Source of the DNA: Acanthaster planci
Taxonomy: Eukaryota; Echinodermata; Asteroidea; Valvatida; Acanthasteridae
Reading direction: 5' to 3'
DNA length: 53,925 bases
Assembly: GCF_001949145.1 (NCBI RefSeq)
Contig: NW_019091463.1
Span: 944,057 to 997,981, forward strand
Shown: positions 1 through 12,600 of the stretch, one piece after another
How the letters are laid out: every line of letters begins with the position of its first letter
Numbering within the stretch: the stretch's first letter is position 1
Made by a program: the position numbers and the translations under genes
The notes under the pieces: generated by a model
Database searches by the model: none
What the model was told of the DNA's origin: nothing
The model's input: only the letters and a program-made list of their open reading frames with translations

Positions 1-530
1 ACTAGAGTAGTGCCTGAAGATTACTTGGTGCGGCTATAAACGACTGTTAAATGGAATGATGAATTGTTGAAGGATTTTGAAAACGGAAAAAATGATAGTC
101 ATGCCGGCCCAGCATCATCAACATTGAAAAATGCCCCGGCACGAAGTGGTTAAAAATGCTCAAAGTAATTGCTCAACCCATCATATGGTACCTCAGATAC
201 ATACACATATGTACATTAGCTCCCGGACACTTCTTAAGTAAAGAATTTTTAGAAACTGAGGTGGGTATATTTGGAAAATGTGAACTTCTGCTTAAACACT
301 GCATAAATACTGTACTGTGCACACATGTGCACCTGTGCTGGGTTAGGGTAGTACCATACTATGGTAATACTCCTCATTACAATGACCAACTGATTCGACA
401 AATTACAAATACAGAAATATGGAAGGGCTGCGTGGTACTGTGATCAGAATTTAAGACTAGACAAGAATATAATATAAAATCAGTGCTCTGAAACTAGCTC
501 GGCAATTACATATCACATACAAATATACAT
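1..530. other. Intron 9 of the tubulin gene, no feature recognised
   Basis: No minus-strand exon with C-terminal tubulin character is visible here. The sequence is AT-rich and holds TACATGTA-type short palindromes. The phrase TTTTGAAAACGGAAAA at 74-89 recurs near 1928-1943, suggesting a small dispersed repeat. Confidence 0.5.
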
Positions 531-534
531 GTAC

Positions 535-673
535 CTGTCCATAAGTCAACAGGGAATGGATTCCACCGGACACAATTGTAACCTGCCTTCAGTTTGTCTT
601 CAACACTTTTGAAGGAGTAGGGAAATGAACTTGTATCACCTCGAACCACAGCTAAATTAGCTAATGATACAGA
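535..673 (-). CDS. TUBZ1: Zeta tubulin exon 9
   Basis: The acceptor is TATGGTCAG and the donor GTACATG. It starts in phase 0 and encodes residues 294-339: SVSLANLAVVRGDTSS, a variable stretch, then GYNCVRWNPFPVDLWT, matching the (S)LANL(x)VxRG and W(N)P strands of tubulins. One nt is left over, so at least one further exon lies to the left; none is recognisable in positions 1-530. Confidence 0.85.
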
Positions 674-3600
674 CTGACCATAAAGCAGGTTAAGGAACAT
701 TATGCAATAGTGAGTCAATATATACATATCACACTCTTTTAATCTCAGACTGAAATAAACAGGTTCATTTTGCCAATCAGTAATGAAACAATCCACAAAA
801 CACTTTCCAATTCATGTGTGTTTAATTATTCTATGAACAACATCCTAATGCAAAACACTGAGAAAATAATGAAACACATAAGAGTGCACTAAAGACACAC
901 AACAGAACACTTATCTGAAAAGTTAGTTGAGTGGATACTTGGCAAACTGTTCTCTTTTGCTTCTGCCAAAAATAAGGGAAAGTACTGAGAAACACACTCT
1001 AAAACACTGTTTTCAAAGTCCAGCAATGATGTAGGAAATGGCGAAGTCACAACACCAATATTTATGACATCAACCTACACAATACATACCAATTCATACA
1101 TCTCTATAATGAGAAATGCAAGAGTTGGATCTTTTGGTACAAAATTCATAAATATTAAAAAATTACACGCTTGGTTAGAGCATTTGATTTATCAAACTTT
1201 AATCAGATATTTCCTTCTATAACCAGGCCTTAATATATAGTGACAACCGCACATACACACACATTGGTACACACCTATACAATCCATGCACTTGGATGAC
1301 CAACAGCTTGGTCACTTACTGATAAATGCTGGTTCATTCATGACACATTCCTCAGTGCAACTGAAAGATTTTTATGCTAATAAAAATTTGGGGAAGCTAA
1401 TTAAGGACAATTTCTGAGCTCCCACACACAGGAAAATTCGTAACCTTCAATGTCCCAAAATTTATGACGTTTTAAAAGGTCAAAGAATATAAATATTACA
1501 CTTTAAACAATCTTAAGAAAAAAAGGATACTGCATTTCCTTGTTTATTATATCTGGTGAGTTGGTTGACCACACTCTCTGCTGTAGCTTCCCATGATGAC
1601 TTGCTGGAGACAGAAGTAGAAGAGTACATTCATCTACATAAGCCAATAAACATCATAGTTGACAATTGCAATGAAATAGTAAATGACGATGAGGGATTCC
1701 CAAATTCTGACATTTCTTTCTGAAATGTTAAGGAAGAAGTTTACACACATGTATGCTTGTGTGGAGGTACATGTATGTGTACATGTACTTACTTATACAA
1801 CATCATACTCAGACTCAAACAAGGACTCGACCGTCAATGAAGGTTGCCTGTCAGATTAGAGTAGCCACCAGACAGTCGTTCATGTGGGTGTAAATGTCCA
1901 GTCAATGAACACATGAATTTTGGAAGAATTTTGAAAACGGAAAATCTTGAAAAGGTCCCGTCATCTCATCTCGCTGAAGAAAAATCCACCCAGCAGGTAG
2001 TGGTTATACGACATACAGTGCTACTGCAGGTGTGAATTACAAGAACTACAGTACAATGGGCGGTAAGCCAATCAATCGCACTGGACCAACAATGGTACGT
2101 CTGAATTCAGAAAAGTAAATGCAATGAAAATGTTGAAAACATAAAAACCAGCAAACAATGTGATAAGATTTAAGGTAGATATAAGGTAATAATGCTAATT
2201 TGTCTATGCATTTTGATTTTTAATGAATTTCAATGGATTTCAATGTAAAAAATGCTAGATTTTTAACATAGCCATCAATCATCGCCTATGCACAAATACT
2301 GTGCCCAAGGTACATGGCTTACCACAAAAAATAATACATGTTCTCAAAATACGGGCCTTTAGTGTATCAATTTTCTTAACACCTAAATTCTCCTTCAATT
2401 TAAGTCACTGTCATCAGTTTTAACAAAAACCAATTCCAGTATTCAGTGTTAAAGGTCATGAATATTTTGGGAGGTAAATGGAGTGTTCAGGATTGCTAAA
2501 ATTTTCAGTACAGGTGTGTTTGTTGTGGTGGTGTTCTGCTCTATTCCTACAGGTGCATTAACCCTAACCCCCTATCATGCATATGTTTGTTGGATTCAGA
2601 ATGGTTATAAGGGTTAAAGGAAAATCTTACCTCTTACAAACACATGCAGTATGCAGAAATTTATAGGCTGGCATAGGACATACAGAGCGTAGCATCTCCC
2701 ACAGCTCATTACCAGTGCAAATGCCATTATCAGTTGAAAGGTAACTGTTAATAGGAAAACATGGCTTTTCACTGACCTTTCATATATCATTGTCTGACCT
2801 GTACATAAAGTGAAGCATCCCTGAGCAGAAATTTGGTAAGTGCAAAACCATGTCTGACATATTTCTATAAAGTCATTTGGAACATGATTTGCAGCAGCAC
2901 AGTGTAAACAGTTTTGAGTGACGATGTCATCTCCACATCATTTCTTGCATTTGGCACACAGCTACATCTATACATGTACATGCAACAACTGGTCACAACA
3001 AAATTATCATACATGCATGTCAAGTTTATTTGGTGTGCACTTATGATTTCTTATGAAATAAAGATCAAGCTACAGGTATTTTGATTCTTTAGCCAACTAA
3101 ATCACAAAATCCTACCCACATGTGTGGGACGAGTCTGCTAGAGAATACCTACCCCTACAGTCAATATTATATGCAAATTTCTAATGCACCTATTGTTATT
3201 TGCTGAAAAGGCTTGATCATCCATAGTGTACCATGACCTCCCATAATGCATTGCAGTCATGCCACCATGTTTGTCCTTTTAGAAAACAACTCAGGGCAAG
3301 GGAGCAGGGAGGATACATTCAACCTACCCAAACAGTCAATACATATGCAAAATAGCACCAGTCTTAGTTGAGAAGTTGGCTACAACACATGCACTGAAAA
3401 TGATTAATACACGTATACATTTGTGAACTGTAAATAATAAAATTATGTAAATCAAATATTGGAAAAATTGCCAGAACCTTAGTGCACTCAAGACAAAGAT
3501 CTTTACTCCCTCCACTTTGTAGTTCCTTACCAAATTTCCGCCCTCCTAGAAGTAATCATGGTCTCTTTAACCCAATTTGCCATACTTTCAAATACAAAAA

Positions 3601-6600
3601 GTTGGCAGTCCCCCAAATGGTCAAAATAATTAATGCCATTAATTTTTTTTGTAATTGTTATCCTTTTAGTTGACAATTTAACTTGCTCCTCCTAAGTGCA
3701 ATACATGTATTTGTTGTTGGTGTTGGCATCATTGATTTTGTGGCTGTCATACGTGGTTTATTTGGAAATTTGTAATAGTTTTGACTGAATTTTAATTATT
3801 AATTATTACAATGGTTTTAATTTTTGTAAATCAATCATTATGATTCCCTCGACTCATAAAGATTGAATTGATATTGTTTTTAAACCGAAATAAATAAATA
3901 AAAAAATAATAATAGAGCAGGTCAAACATCAGATTTATAATAATTAGGTCTTCAGGGTGACTTGCCATCTGCCCGGTCTGCAGGATATTTCCTTGACCTA
4001 AGACCTCCTAAAAATAAGACCAAGACATACATGTAGATACTGCCCTTAATTAAGTCATGGACCCTGATGTAGCATTGACGTTGTTCATTAGGACGTGATG
4101 GCCAGTCTGGGTTGGCAAATTGATGGCCGAGACTGCTAGCAGGCAATGATATCTCCCTTGGCTGTTGGTCTTTGCTAAGGCATGTGGTCAAAATACAGAC
4201 GGTTTAGAAAAAGTTCAACGGTTGGTATTATCCCCCTTCACTCCATTGCTCACTTGGTTTTGGACAGTTCAAAAGTTTGAAAAGAACGTCTGCCCTGACA
4301 AGCAACCCTGACAACAATGGAGTTTGTGGTTTTAAACACAGCCCTAGCAGTGAACAATAGATCCTATTCAAGGAGAACTTCAGTGGTCAGCCCTCCTCAG
4401 CTGGCCTTGGCCGTAGGATTAGTGGGTAACACCTTGTGATAGAGATGCAAAATCAACTGCATTCTAGGCTACAGGCCTTGTTCTAGCCTCAGAAAAGTTT
4501 GGAGTGGGTAGTTTATGATAAAAAGACATCGCCACAAGACTAATATTTGTCTTTAAGTGTTTTTTAGACTGGGAAATAAAGAAGTTTATATGGGTGTGAT
4601 CGGAATTGCCACACAGTTACCTACTTTACCACTTGATATATCATCTGTGAAGAGAAGTATTGACATAGACATGATATGAATTCATTTTGAAATTCAGTAA
4701 GGTGTACCAATTTTCTTTGAAGGTAATAAAAAAGTGAAACTCCGTATCAAATAGTGCTGCAAGTAAGTGTCAAGGTTCAGTTCGGGTCGGACACTGTTTG
4801 GAAATTTTTTGCCGAATTTTGGTTCGGTTGGAGCATACACACATGTACATGTACAGCACACACTGAAACACTGAAAAGTTTGCTACGACCGTGCCACATA
4901 GGCCACAGACTTTCTGTGTATAAAATATGTTAGTGCAAGTGATGAATCTCCTATCTATCTCCATCCGCGAGCAACATTGATTTGAATATATTTTTTCAAA
5001 CTGTTTTGCCAGAGTTCATTTACGAGTTAATTCCATAACAAATTACTGCCAGAGGTGTGACAGTTCTGACCTGTTTTGCCAGCCAGAAGTGGTTGTGTGA
5101 GGACCACGCTTGACTCAACAAAACGATCCTAAGATATGTGCATATAGAAAAAACAATATGCTCAATTAGGACTTTCCTCCTTCAGTACGGAATACAAGAA
5201 CAAATTAGATTTCGAGAAAATTGTGTTTTGTTTATTTTTGCAAAATAGATTCAACTACGAAAAAGGATGGCGCCCACATGACCAAAGGGGCAATTTTCCA
5301 TCAGCCTCTTTCAGAGGGATAACAGCATTTTGTTATTTGAGATCCGGCAAAATTCCATTACTTTGCATTCCCACAACGATCAACCCCTTCATGATGAAAT
5401 GAAAGGCAAGTTAGGCCACCCCGCGAACAAAACTCTTCTCGCGTGTTGCGCTGAAGCGCTGCATGGACCGAGCACTTGGCAAAGTTTCCCTCCGGAGATG
5501 CCTTTGATCGAGCACGAGTCTGACTGTGATCAGCATCAAATCAAAATTTGTTTTGCAGGGCCATTTATGACATCATTGGCCTAATATGAAACGTCATTAG
5601 CCTAAAATGGAATGTTAGGGCTTGGCTATCGGGAGATTGGCAAATATAACACTAAATCTGAATATACATGAGGACGATTGGATGAAGTGAGAATTTAGAA
5701 ATGTTACGCAGTGGCAATGCTGCAAGTTGCATATTCTTGGTTGATACAGCTATCTCATGATGCGGGGCCATTGTAAGTTTCAGTATGTTCATGCATGCGC
5801 ATTGTGCAGCATGCCGTACAATTCGTCATCCATTTTTTGTTGTTTTTTTTTTTTTTAGTTTTCTTGTATGTACTCCCCTGTGCCTTAAAGAAATGCCATA
5901 TTAAAGCAGAACATCTGAACCGAGCAGTTTGGTTCGGTTCAGTTCGAAAGTGCCTTGTTTGATGATTTTTAGTTTGGTTTGGTGGTTTGCCTGCAGCACT
6001 AGATTAACTTGTGTTTGTTTTTATTTACTGTGCATTAAAGTTTAATAGATAAAGTCAAACACCAGAAATTAGTATAAAACCCAACATGTTTGTTTCCCAA
6101 CATGAATTTTGAGCAGCAACAAAGTATAAAAAAGCACAAAAGAGCCTTACAAAACAAAATGCAACGTGCACGCATGTACTATTGACTTAAAGCATGTATC
6201 CTTAAATCGTGCAGGTGCAGGCTGGAAGTGGAAAGCATGTAGTTCATGTACGTGTTTCATTGATCCTACACATGCGTAATGCTGAGTCCCAGTTTGCACA
6301 CATGGGCCAAAAAGAGGTTTTATCTACAGCTATGCGTTAATGAACAGAACACAACGTCACGTATGATTCAGGTAAATACTGTTTCGAGTGAGCATATTTG
6401 ATTCTGCAGGTATACAGTTCGGCCCATGATACGGAGGAAGAAAATACCAAGATTACAGGGTAGCGAGTCCTGAAAAGACTTGTCTGGAAACCGACAGCAC
6501 AGATATTTCACACTTTATTAGCAACACAACTCAATACACATGCTCTATCAGAAAGTTAAAACAGTCTGCCGATCTAAATCCTCCTGCGGAGCTGCAAAGT

Positions 6601-9600
6601 AAAGAGCTATTGTCATGGCTCATCCACGAGACTGCAGAAGCCCATGCTGCGGTAATGCGATAAGCAGTTCATTGTTTACTGGAAGCTGCAAAGTGCAGGG
6701 TGCACTCAACTGCAAATGGTTTGGCCAACCTTGCTGAAGCGTTCATTTGTTTGATGTTGACTGTCGGTGGGCTTAGCGTTTACAAAGTGTTGAATCCTTT
6801 CAAAAGCATTTCTATTTTGACCTCACGCCTAAGCACCACTTCAATATGTGGACCGGGCACAGGAGTTTGTTCCTTTTGACTCCAATATGAGGTTGTCAGG
6901 AGCACAAAAATATCCGGTGGCTCAAACGACAGGGTCCGATTCTTCGTCACAAAATCGATGGTCAAGATCAGGCAGACACCATGCAGCTCCCAGCCAATGC
7001 GACCTTCAGCAACAGAGAGGGCTTGCAGTTTATTGCCCTGTCTGGAAGTGGCCATGGCTAGGAGGAAGGTTAACTTGATGCTGGTACATATGAGGGAAAT
7101 CACTCAAAGGGGGCCCAGTAAGCATGTGGAGGACTTTGCTTAAGTTGCAGGACATGACTAGCCGCTTGGTATGGGGGCATTCGATGAACATACCATGCAA
7201 GAGATGATGAAGGGCCATGTTGTAAGAGATGGAGGAGGCATCTTCAAAGCCGATTTTTTTGTATGCATTGGGGCCAAGGCTGATCCGTGATGAGATAGGT
7301 GGAAAGGCATAACTAGTAGACCGGTCCAGTTTAGCTGTAGAGCATCCATGGCCCATGCACGTGGATGCAGCATTATGGTGCAAAACACTGAGAGTTGCAC
7401 TAATGCAGAGAGATAGAAGTGATGTCTCTATTGCCAAGAAGAGTTCTCTGACTATGCTGGGGTGCAGAGTCAACTTGGTTGGGTGGATCGCGTCATGGCA
7501 GAGCACGTCCACTGTCGTATTTTCAGCCCATCAATGTGGACTGCTTGAAGGTTATCACATGGCTTTTTGTCCAATGTGAGATTTCAATCTTAGAATGCAT
7601 AACTGGGGAAATGTATGCCCCTTGAAGGCTGATACAGGCCATCGCCATTGAATTGTCTGACAGGACCAGGATGTTCTTCCCTTCAATGTACATGTATATG
7701 AAGAAATGATGTAGCTATTGAAAATTGAAGTTCCAGGACGTTGATGCGATTTTCCTGAAAGTGGGCATCCCAGTTCCCTGAAACCTGATGTCAGGGAAGG
7801 GAGGCCAAATCCCAGCAACAACATATTGGCAGTAATCACTATGTATCTCGGGTTTTGCCCATGAGTCCAGCATTTAGGTAATCTTCTTTTAGCCACCATA
7901 GCAGATGTTGGTGAAGATCCTCTGATACACTGATTGGATGGTTGATGGGATCTGTCTTGGGACGGTATTGAGAAAGAAGCTGGAGTTACAGCAGTCTCGT
8001 ATGAAGCCTGCTCCATGGTACTAAGTCCACCATGTTGGCCATCAATCCAAGGGGACAGAGCCAGGTGAGAAATGGGGGCACTTGAGAAGACTGTAAGTGA
8101 AACATGTGTTATGTACAGTACATGTACATGTATACACACACACAGTCTCTGTACTGTGGCAGATTAGGTAATAGTACCACACACAATTCTATGTGTGACC
8201 TGCATTTGACCCCAGGCCACAGTTAAAATGACCTCAATGTAGTCCAGAATATTCTTGTTGTACGTCCGGGAAATTTCTTGTAAGCTGACGATATTTCCAG
8301 TTATCTAGTGTATGTTCTGTGTAAGGTTTCTTGTAACGTTGAGTAATGTTGAAGAGTCTATTTTAAGAAACTTACATAATGAGAAGAAATTTCTAGAAGA
8401 ATTTTAGACTCTAAAATAGGGGCTCTGCCAGACAAGGACAGGAGAGCAAGAGAGACAAACACAGCTAGACAGATTTTGAAAGGCAATTCTACCGTACACA
8501 GGCTGTGAGAAGTCTTCTGCACCATTTCAACCTGTGGTGGCGAGTCGTCTGTGGAGCAACACTTGTAAAAAAACTTCCTCCAGACCAAGTGAAGTCCTGA
8601 GCTGAATCTTGTTCCAGAAAAGACAGTTTGTGAACTGAATCCAGTTCCAGCCTGTGGGATCATCAAGTCCCAAATCTGCGCCATCATGGCCATCATGCCC
8701 TTGCCATTTCATCTCGAGCCCAGTCATTCTTATTGGATGTGGTCTTCGTCCCAGTGGCAGCTCATTTTTTGCACCGTCAAGGACTGAACTGCTTTTCGCC
8801 ATCTGTGGAGTTCAGCATTCTCTACTGTAGTACCTGCGAAGCTCTTGCCCGTAAGAACATCTTGTTTATATAAAACCTTTTCTAGATTCTCTATCCTTTC
8901 ACTGTAAACTACCTCCAATCAATATTTTCTTTGTTATCCTTAATTTTTCACAAGTGTACCATTCTCATTAAATCATAACTGTTTATTTGTTCATTATATC
9001 AGTGTGATCTTGTTTGATTTCTTTGTTGCATCAGAGAAATTTCAAGCTTCAGAATAATTCAATAGTTTGGAGTTTTTCAAATCGTGACATGAACTTCAGT
9101 TGTCGGGGTGATGATGCCTTTGCAGAGGTCAAGCATTGCCCCGATGTAAGGTGGGAGCTGGGATAGTATCAGCTTTGACTTTTCTTGGTTGATGAGGAAC
9201 CTGAGTTGGGTAGTGAGGTCAGAAGTATGGTGAGTTGACACTACAATCTCGTCTTGGTTCCGGCCGACGATCACACAGTCATCCACGGACTGAAAGATCA
9301 AGACGTCCAGCTGTCATAGAAGGGCAGTGACGGTCCTTGAAACCTCGGTGAAAACTCTACGCAAAGTTGACAGACCAAACGGAAGAGCTCAGAATTTGTA
9401 TGTCCTCCATTTGTACAATGTACATGAAGCGGAGGAACCTGTAGTCACATTTGTGAATGGGTACATGGAGATAGGTGTCCTAGAGATTGACCGTCAAGGC
9501 TCAGGATGGGATGGGTAAGAAGTGTTTTACCATCAGAATGTCTCCATGCAGAATTTCTTTGGGCAGATGAATCTGTTCAGCGGTTTCAGATTGGTAAAGG

Positions 9601-12600
9601 GACACCATTTGCTCCTTCACTTGGCTGGGTTGAACTTGAAGGATGGCATGATTTTGTAGTTGGGAATTTATCTCTGACTCCAGCACCAAGCGTTGGTCTT
9701 TGTTGCCTGGGACTGGAGTCAGCTGCAGTATCACCTCAGGTGGAGGGGTGCTTGTGAACTCGAGAGAGTATCTGTGAGAGTCGTAAGTACATGTACCCAT
9801 CTGTCCTGTTGAAGGATTTGAATCATGTCCCATCAGAGAAGGCGGCTCTTGGAGGAAGTGAGACAACTGACAGAATCAATCTCATCCTTATTTGAAGACA
9901 TGATCAGCTGATCTATCTAGGGTATGGCTGTTCCACAGTGCAATCTATGAGTGCTCCAAGTGGGAGCAGGTGTTTGACTGGTGCGAGTCCTGGTGGATAA
10001 TGTTCATGTATCTCACCTGGTGTCATTGCAGTTCGCTGCCATGGAAGGAGGAGGCTGGCCCCGTGGGAGCGGGTCTGGGTCCAGGGTGGTAGAGGCTGGA
10101 GGAGGCTAACTGTTGAGGTGTCGAGCTATGGAAGTCAAGGCTTTATTGATGGACTGGAAGACCGACATTCATGTCGTGGTAGAAGTATCCTGATGTTCAG
10201 AGTAGCACCTCTTCTTGGACTTCAAGGTGTTAGATGAAGAAGAGGAGTGCTTGCCCCATATATTTCTTAGGCAATCCAGTGGCTGAAGTGGTGGATGAGG
10301 CTGGAGGGGTCGTATCACAGGAGGAGCCTTCCTGGTCTTGATTTGCATGAGCTTAATCATTTCAGGTTGAAGTTCCAGTCCAGGCATGGTGAGATGTTCT
10401 GAAGATACCAAATTGAAACCTGGGATGCAGATGGACCATGGTGGTCTAAAGCCTTGGTGGCATAGCAGTCCAGTGGGCTCTGTGGCACCTGATAAATCTT
10501 TTGGGTATCACAGCACTGTGGCCCGACGGTGTATCAGATGGGACGGATCCAGCAGAGTGTGGGGAGCCGGCTCTGGTGTCTTGATTATCAAGACGAGTGG
10601 AAGTACGCTAGGTTGATTTTGCGAAGTGGTTTCTCTCACTGATGTAGAACGGCAGCCGATGCCCGCTGGAGTAGGCAGGGGATTCTAGTGCTGTCATTCA
10701 GTGGGTTCTTTTGGGCCAAGTTGGTCTACGGACGTGGTGTACTTCACAGTGATGACGGGACAAGCACAGGAGATGTCGGGTGAAGCATGCTCTGGGGAGT
10801 TCAGACTGGCTCAGTAGACCCGATAGATTGACAAGGATCCTAGCCAGCTGGTGCCCTTGCTCAGGCAGTCTTATGCAATGGTCCTTGGAGCTTCCCCGTC
10901 AGCTCTATGTAGGGCCAAATGAGACAGGAGTCCTAGCCAGATCCTAGGGGGTGCCCTTCTTTGCATGGCTATGGCCTTTATTCTTATCCAGCTTGCCAGC
11001 AGAAGCAGAGATCCTAGCCAGATCCAAGTGGGTGCCCCTGTTCAGCTCTGTGTAGGCCTGTTAGTAATGCGGTAAAGTAGTCACAAGTGCAGCTGGAACG
11101 AACCTCACAGTACAAATAACACTCTTACCAACAAATGTGATGTGTCACTAAATTCAATGAGCTGAAAGTCATAATTTTCAAATATTGAGATATTGGTATT
11201 TTGAATTCAGCAAAAAGAGAATTTTCCAGTGGTATGTACATGGAACACTCAGAGTAAAAGGATAATGTGAAAATGTGACATTATTCTGGCAGCTTTGTGT
11301 CTTTGTTTCCGACACTGTTCGGAACTGTTTCACCATTTCAGACCAGGCACAAATAATGCTGTCGTCAAAATTGCTGAGAAAATGACATTTATGATCCTGC
11401 AAATATTTGGAATTAAATAAAAGACAGGTTACTCTTTCCAAATATTACAAAACCAAAAAAATTGAATTCCTCTTCAATATGACTTTGAACCCTCAAAACA
11501 GATGAAATTTTTACTCTCATTTTGTCGTGACGGGTCACAAATAGGTGAAAATCAAGGTAATCCTTTATTCAGAGGAAGGATTGATGACCAAATGATCAAA
11601 TGCATGAAAAGACACATCCATTATATTACAGTACTGAGAAAAGAAGAGCAAACATGGCAGCGTGACCGCAATGTAATGTGGGAGGTCAGGGTGCACCGTG
11701 GATGATCAAGTCTTTTCAGTGAATAATAATAGGTGCATGGGAAATTTACATATTGCATTGACTGTTTGGGTACATGTAGGTTGAATACAGAGGACTACCA
11801 ATTTACTGAAGAAGTAGGAGTTGAAGGTCCTGGTTCCCTTTTTGATACTTAATTCATGTACCATAACAGTCATCCTAAAGCACCTATCCTGTTCAAACAA
11901 TTCAGCTATTATACAAAAGACAGATGAAGGCTGCTTTTGGAGTAAAAGTAATCAATGAAAGGCAAATACAAACTAACACTAGTTCCCTGTTATCACTTCA
12001 CAGCACTTGCCGGTTTCATTTAAATGATCTCAATGTCTTATCTCTCTTGAATAATATCTATTATTTATTGAATATTATCTATTATTTATTGCAAAATGCA
12101 TTTTGATTTGTTCCTTTTTTAATTTCCATGAGATCTTGTTATTTTATACATAAACAATTCAGAGAAATGAATCCATTTACTGATTGAGGCTGAAGGAATA
12201 CCTACCTTTTTTCATTCTTCTTCAAGTTCGTTTTAAGTGGAAGACACATTCCAGCTATGCAATCACTGATGTAACAATTCATATCAGCTAAAGATGTCTG
12301 CTGGGAATTTCTCGTTTTGTTTGCAGCATTTGCTCCCATTGTTAGATGGAGAATTTCATCATTTTTGAAGAGATCAACAGCATCAGAAAACCTGTGGAAA
12401 TCATCAATGTAATACATAATCTTAGGAGTGCTTGTGCAAATTTACTTTGCGATTTGCAAACAAGCTTGGGCCATACATAAAATATATAATGGTTAGTTTC
12501 ATTTGGTTATTCTATATTCACGCTGAGCTAGCTCAGTATTTCAAAAAAGCAAAGTCGTTCAGGAACAAAGCATGCATGTGCATGACACTCTCTACGTGGA

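Larger units (their letters stand above)
6500..11070 (-). mobile_element. Decayed DIRS-like retrotransposon (tyrosine recombinase type)
   Basis: Read on the minus strand, domains occur in DIRS order: an ORF1-like region (about 11070-10100), reverse transcriptase (9866-9070), RNase H and linker (about 8140-7160) and a tyrosine recombinase (about 7103-6540). DIRS elements use a tyrosine recombinase instead of an integrase and lack target duplications. Every domain here is interrupted by stops and frameshifts, so it is dead. A block at about 8220-8930 does not read as any DIRS domain and may be a later insertion. The element lies inside intron 6 of the tubulin gene in the same orientation. Exact termini were not found. 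Confidence 0.7.

Noticed and set aside
925-1076. Open minus-strand block reading VDVINIGVVTSPFPTSLLDF after a TGTGTAG acceptor
   Set aside because: It lies in intron 8, has no GT donor at its end, and exons 8 and 9 join in phase without it.
2558-2617. A 60 bp interval bounded by TTAACCCT and AGGGTTAA, like a tiny piggyBac MITE
   Set aside because: Only 8 bp are inverted-symmetric and the internal sequences do not match; likely coincidence.
7355-10616. Plus-strand frames at 7355-7579, 9506-9757 and 10386-10616
   Set aside because: They are antisense shadows of the DIRS-like domains, which read on the minus strand.
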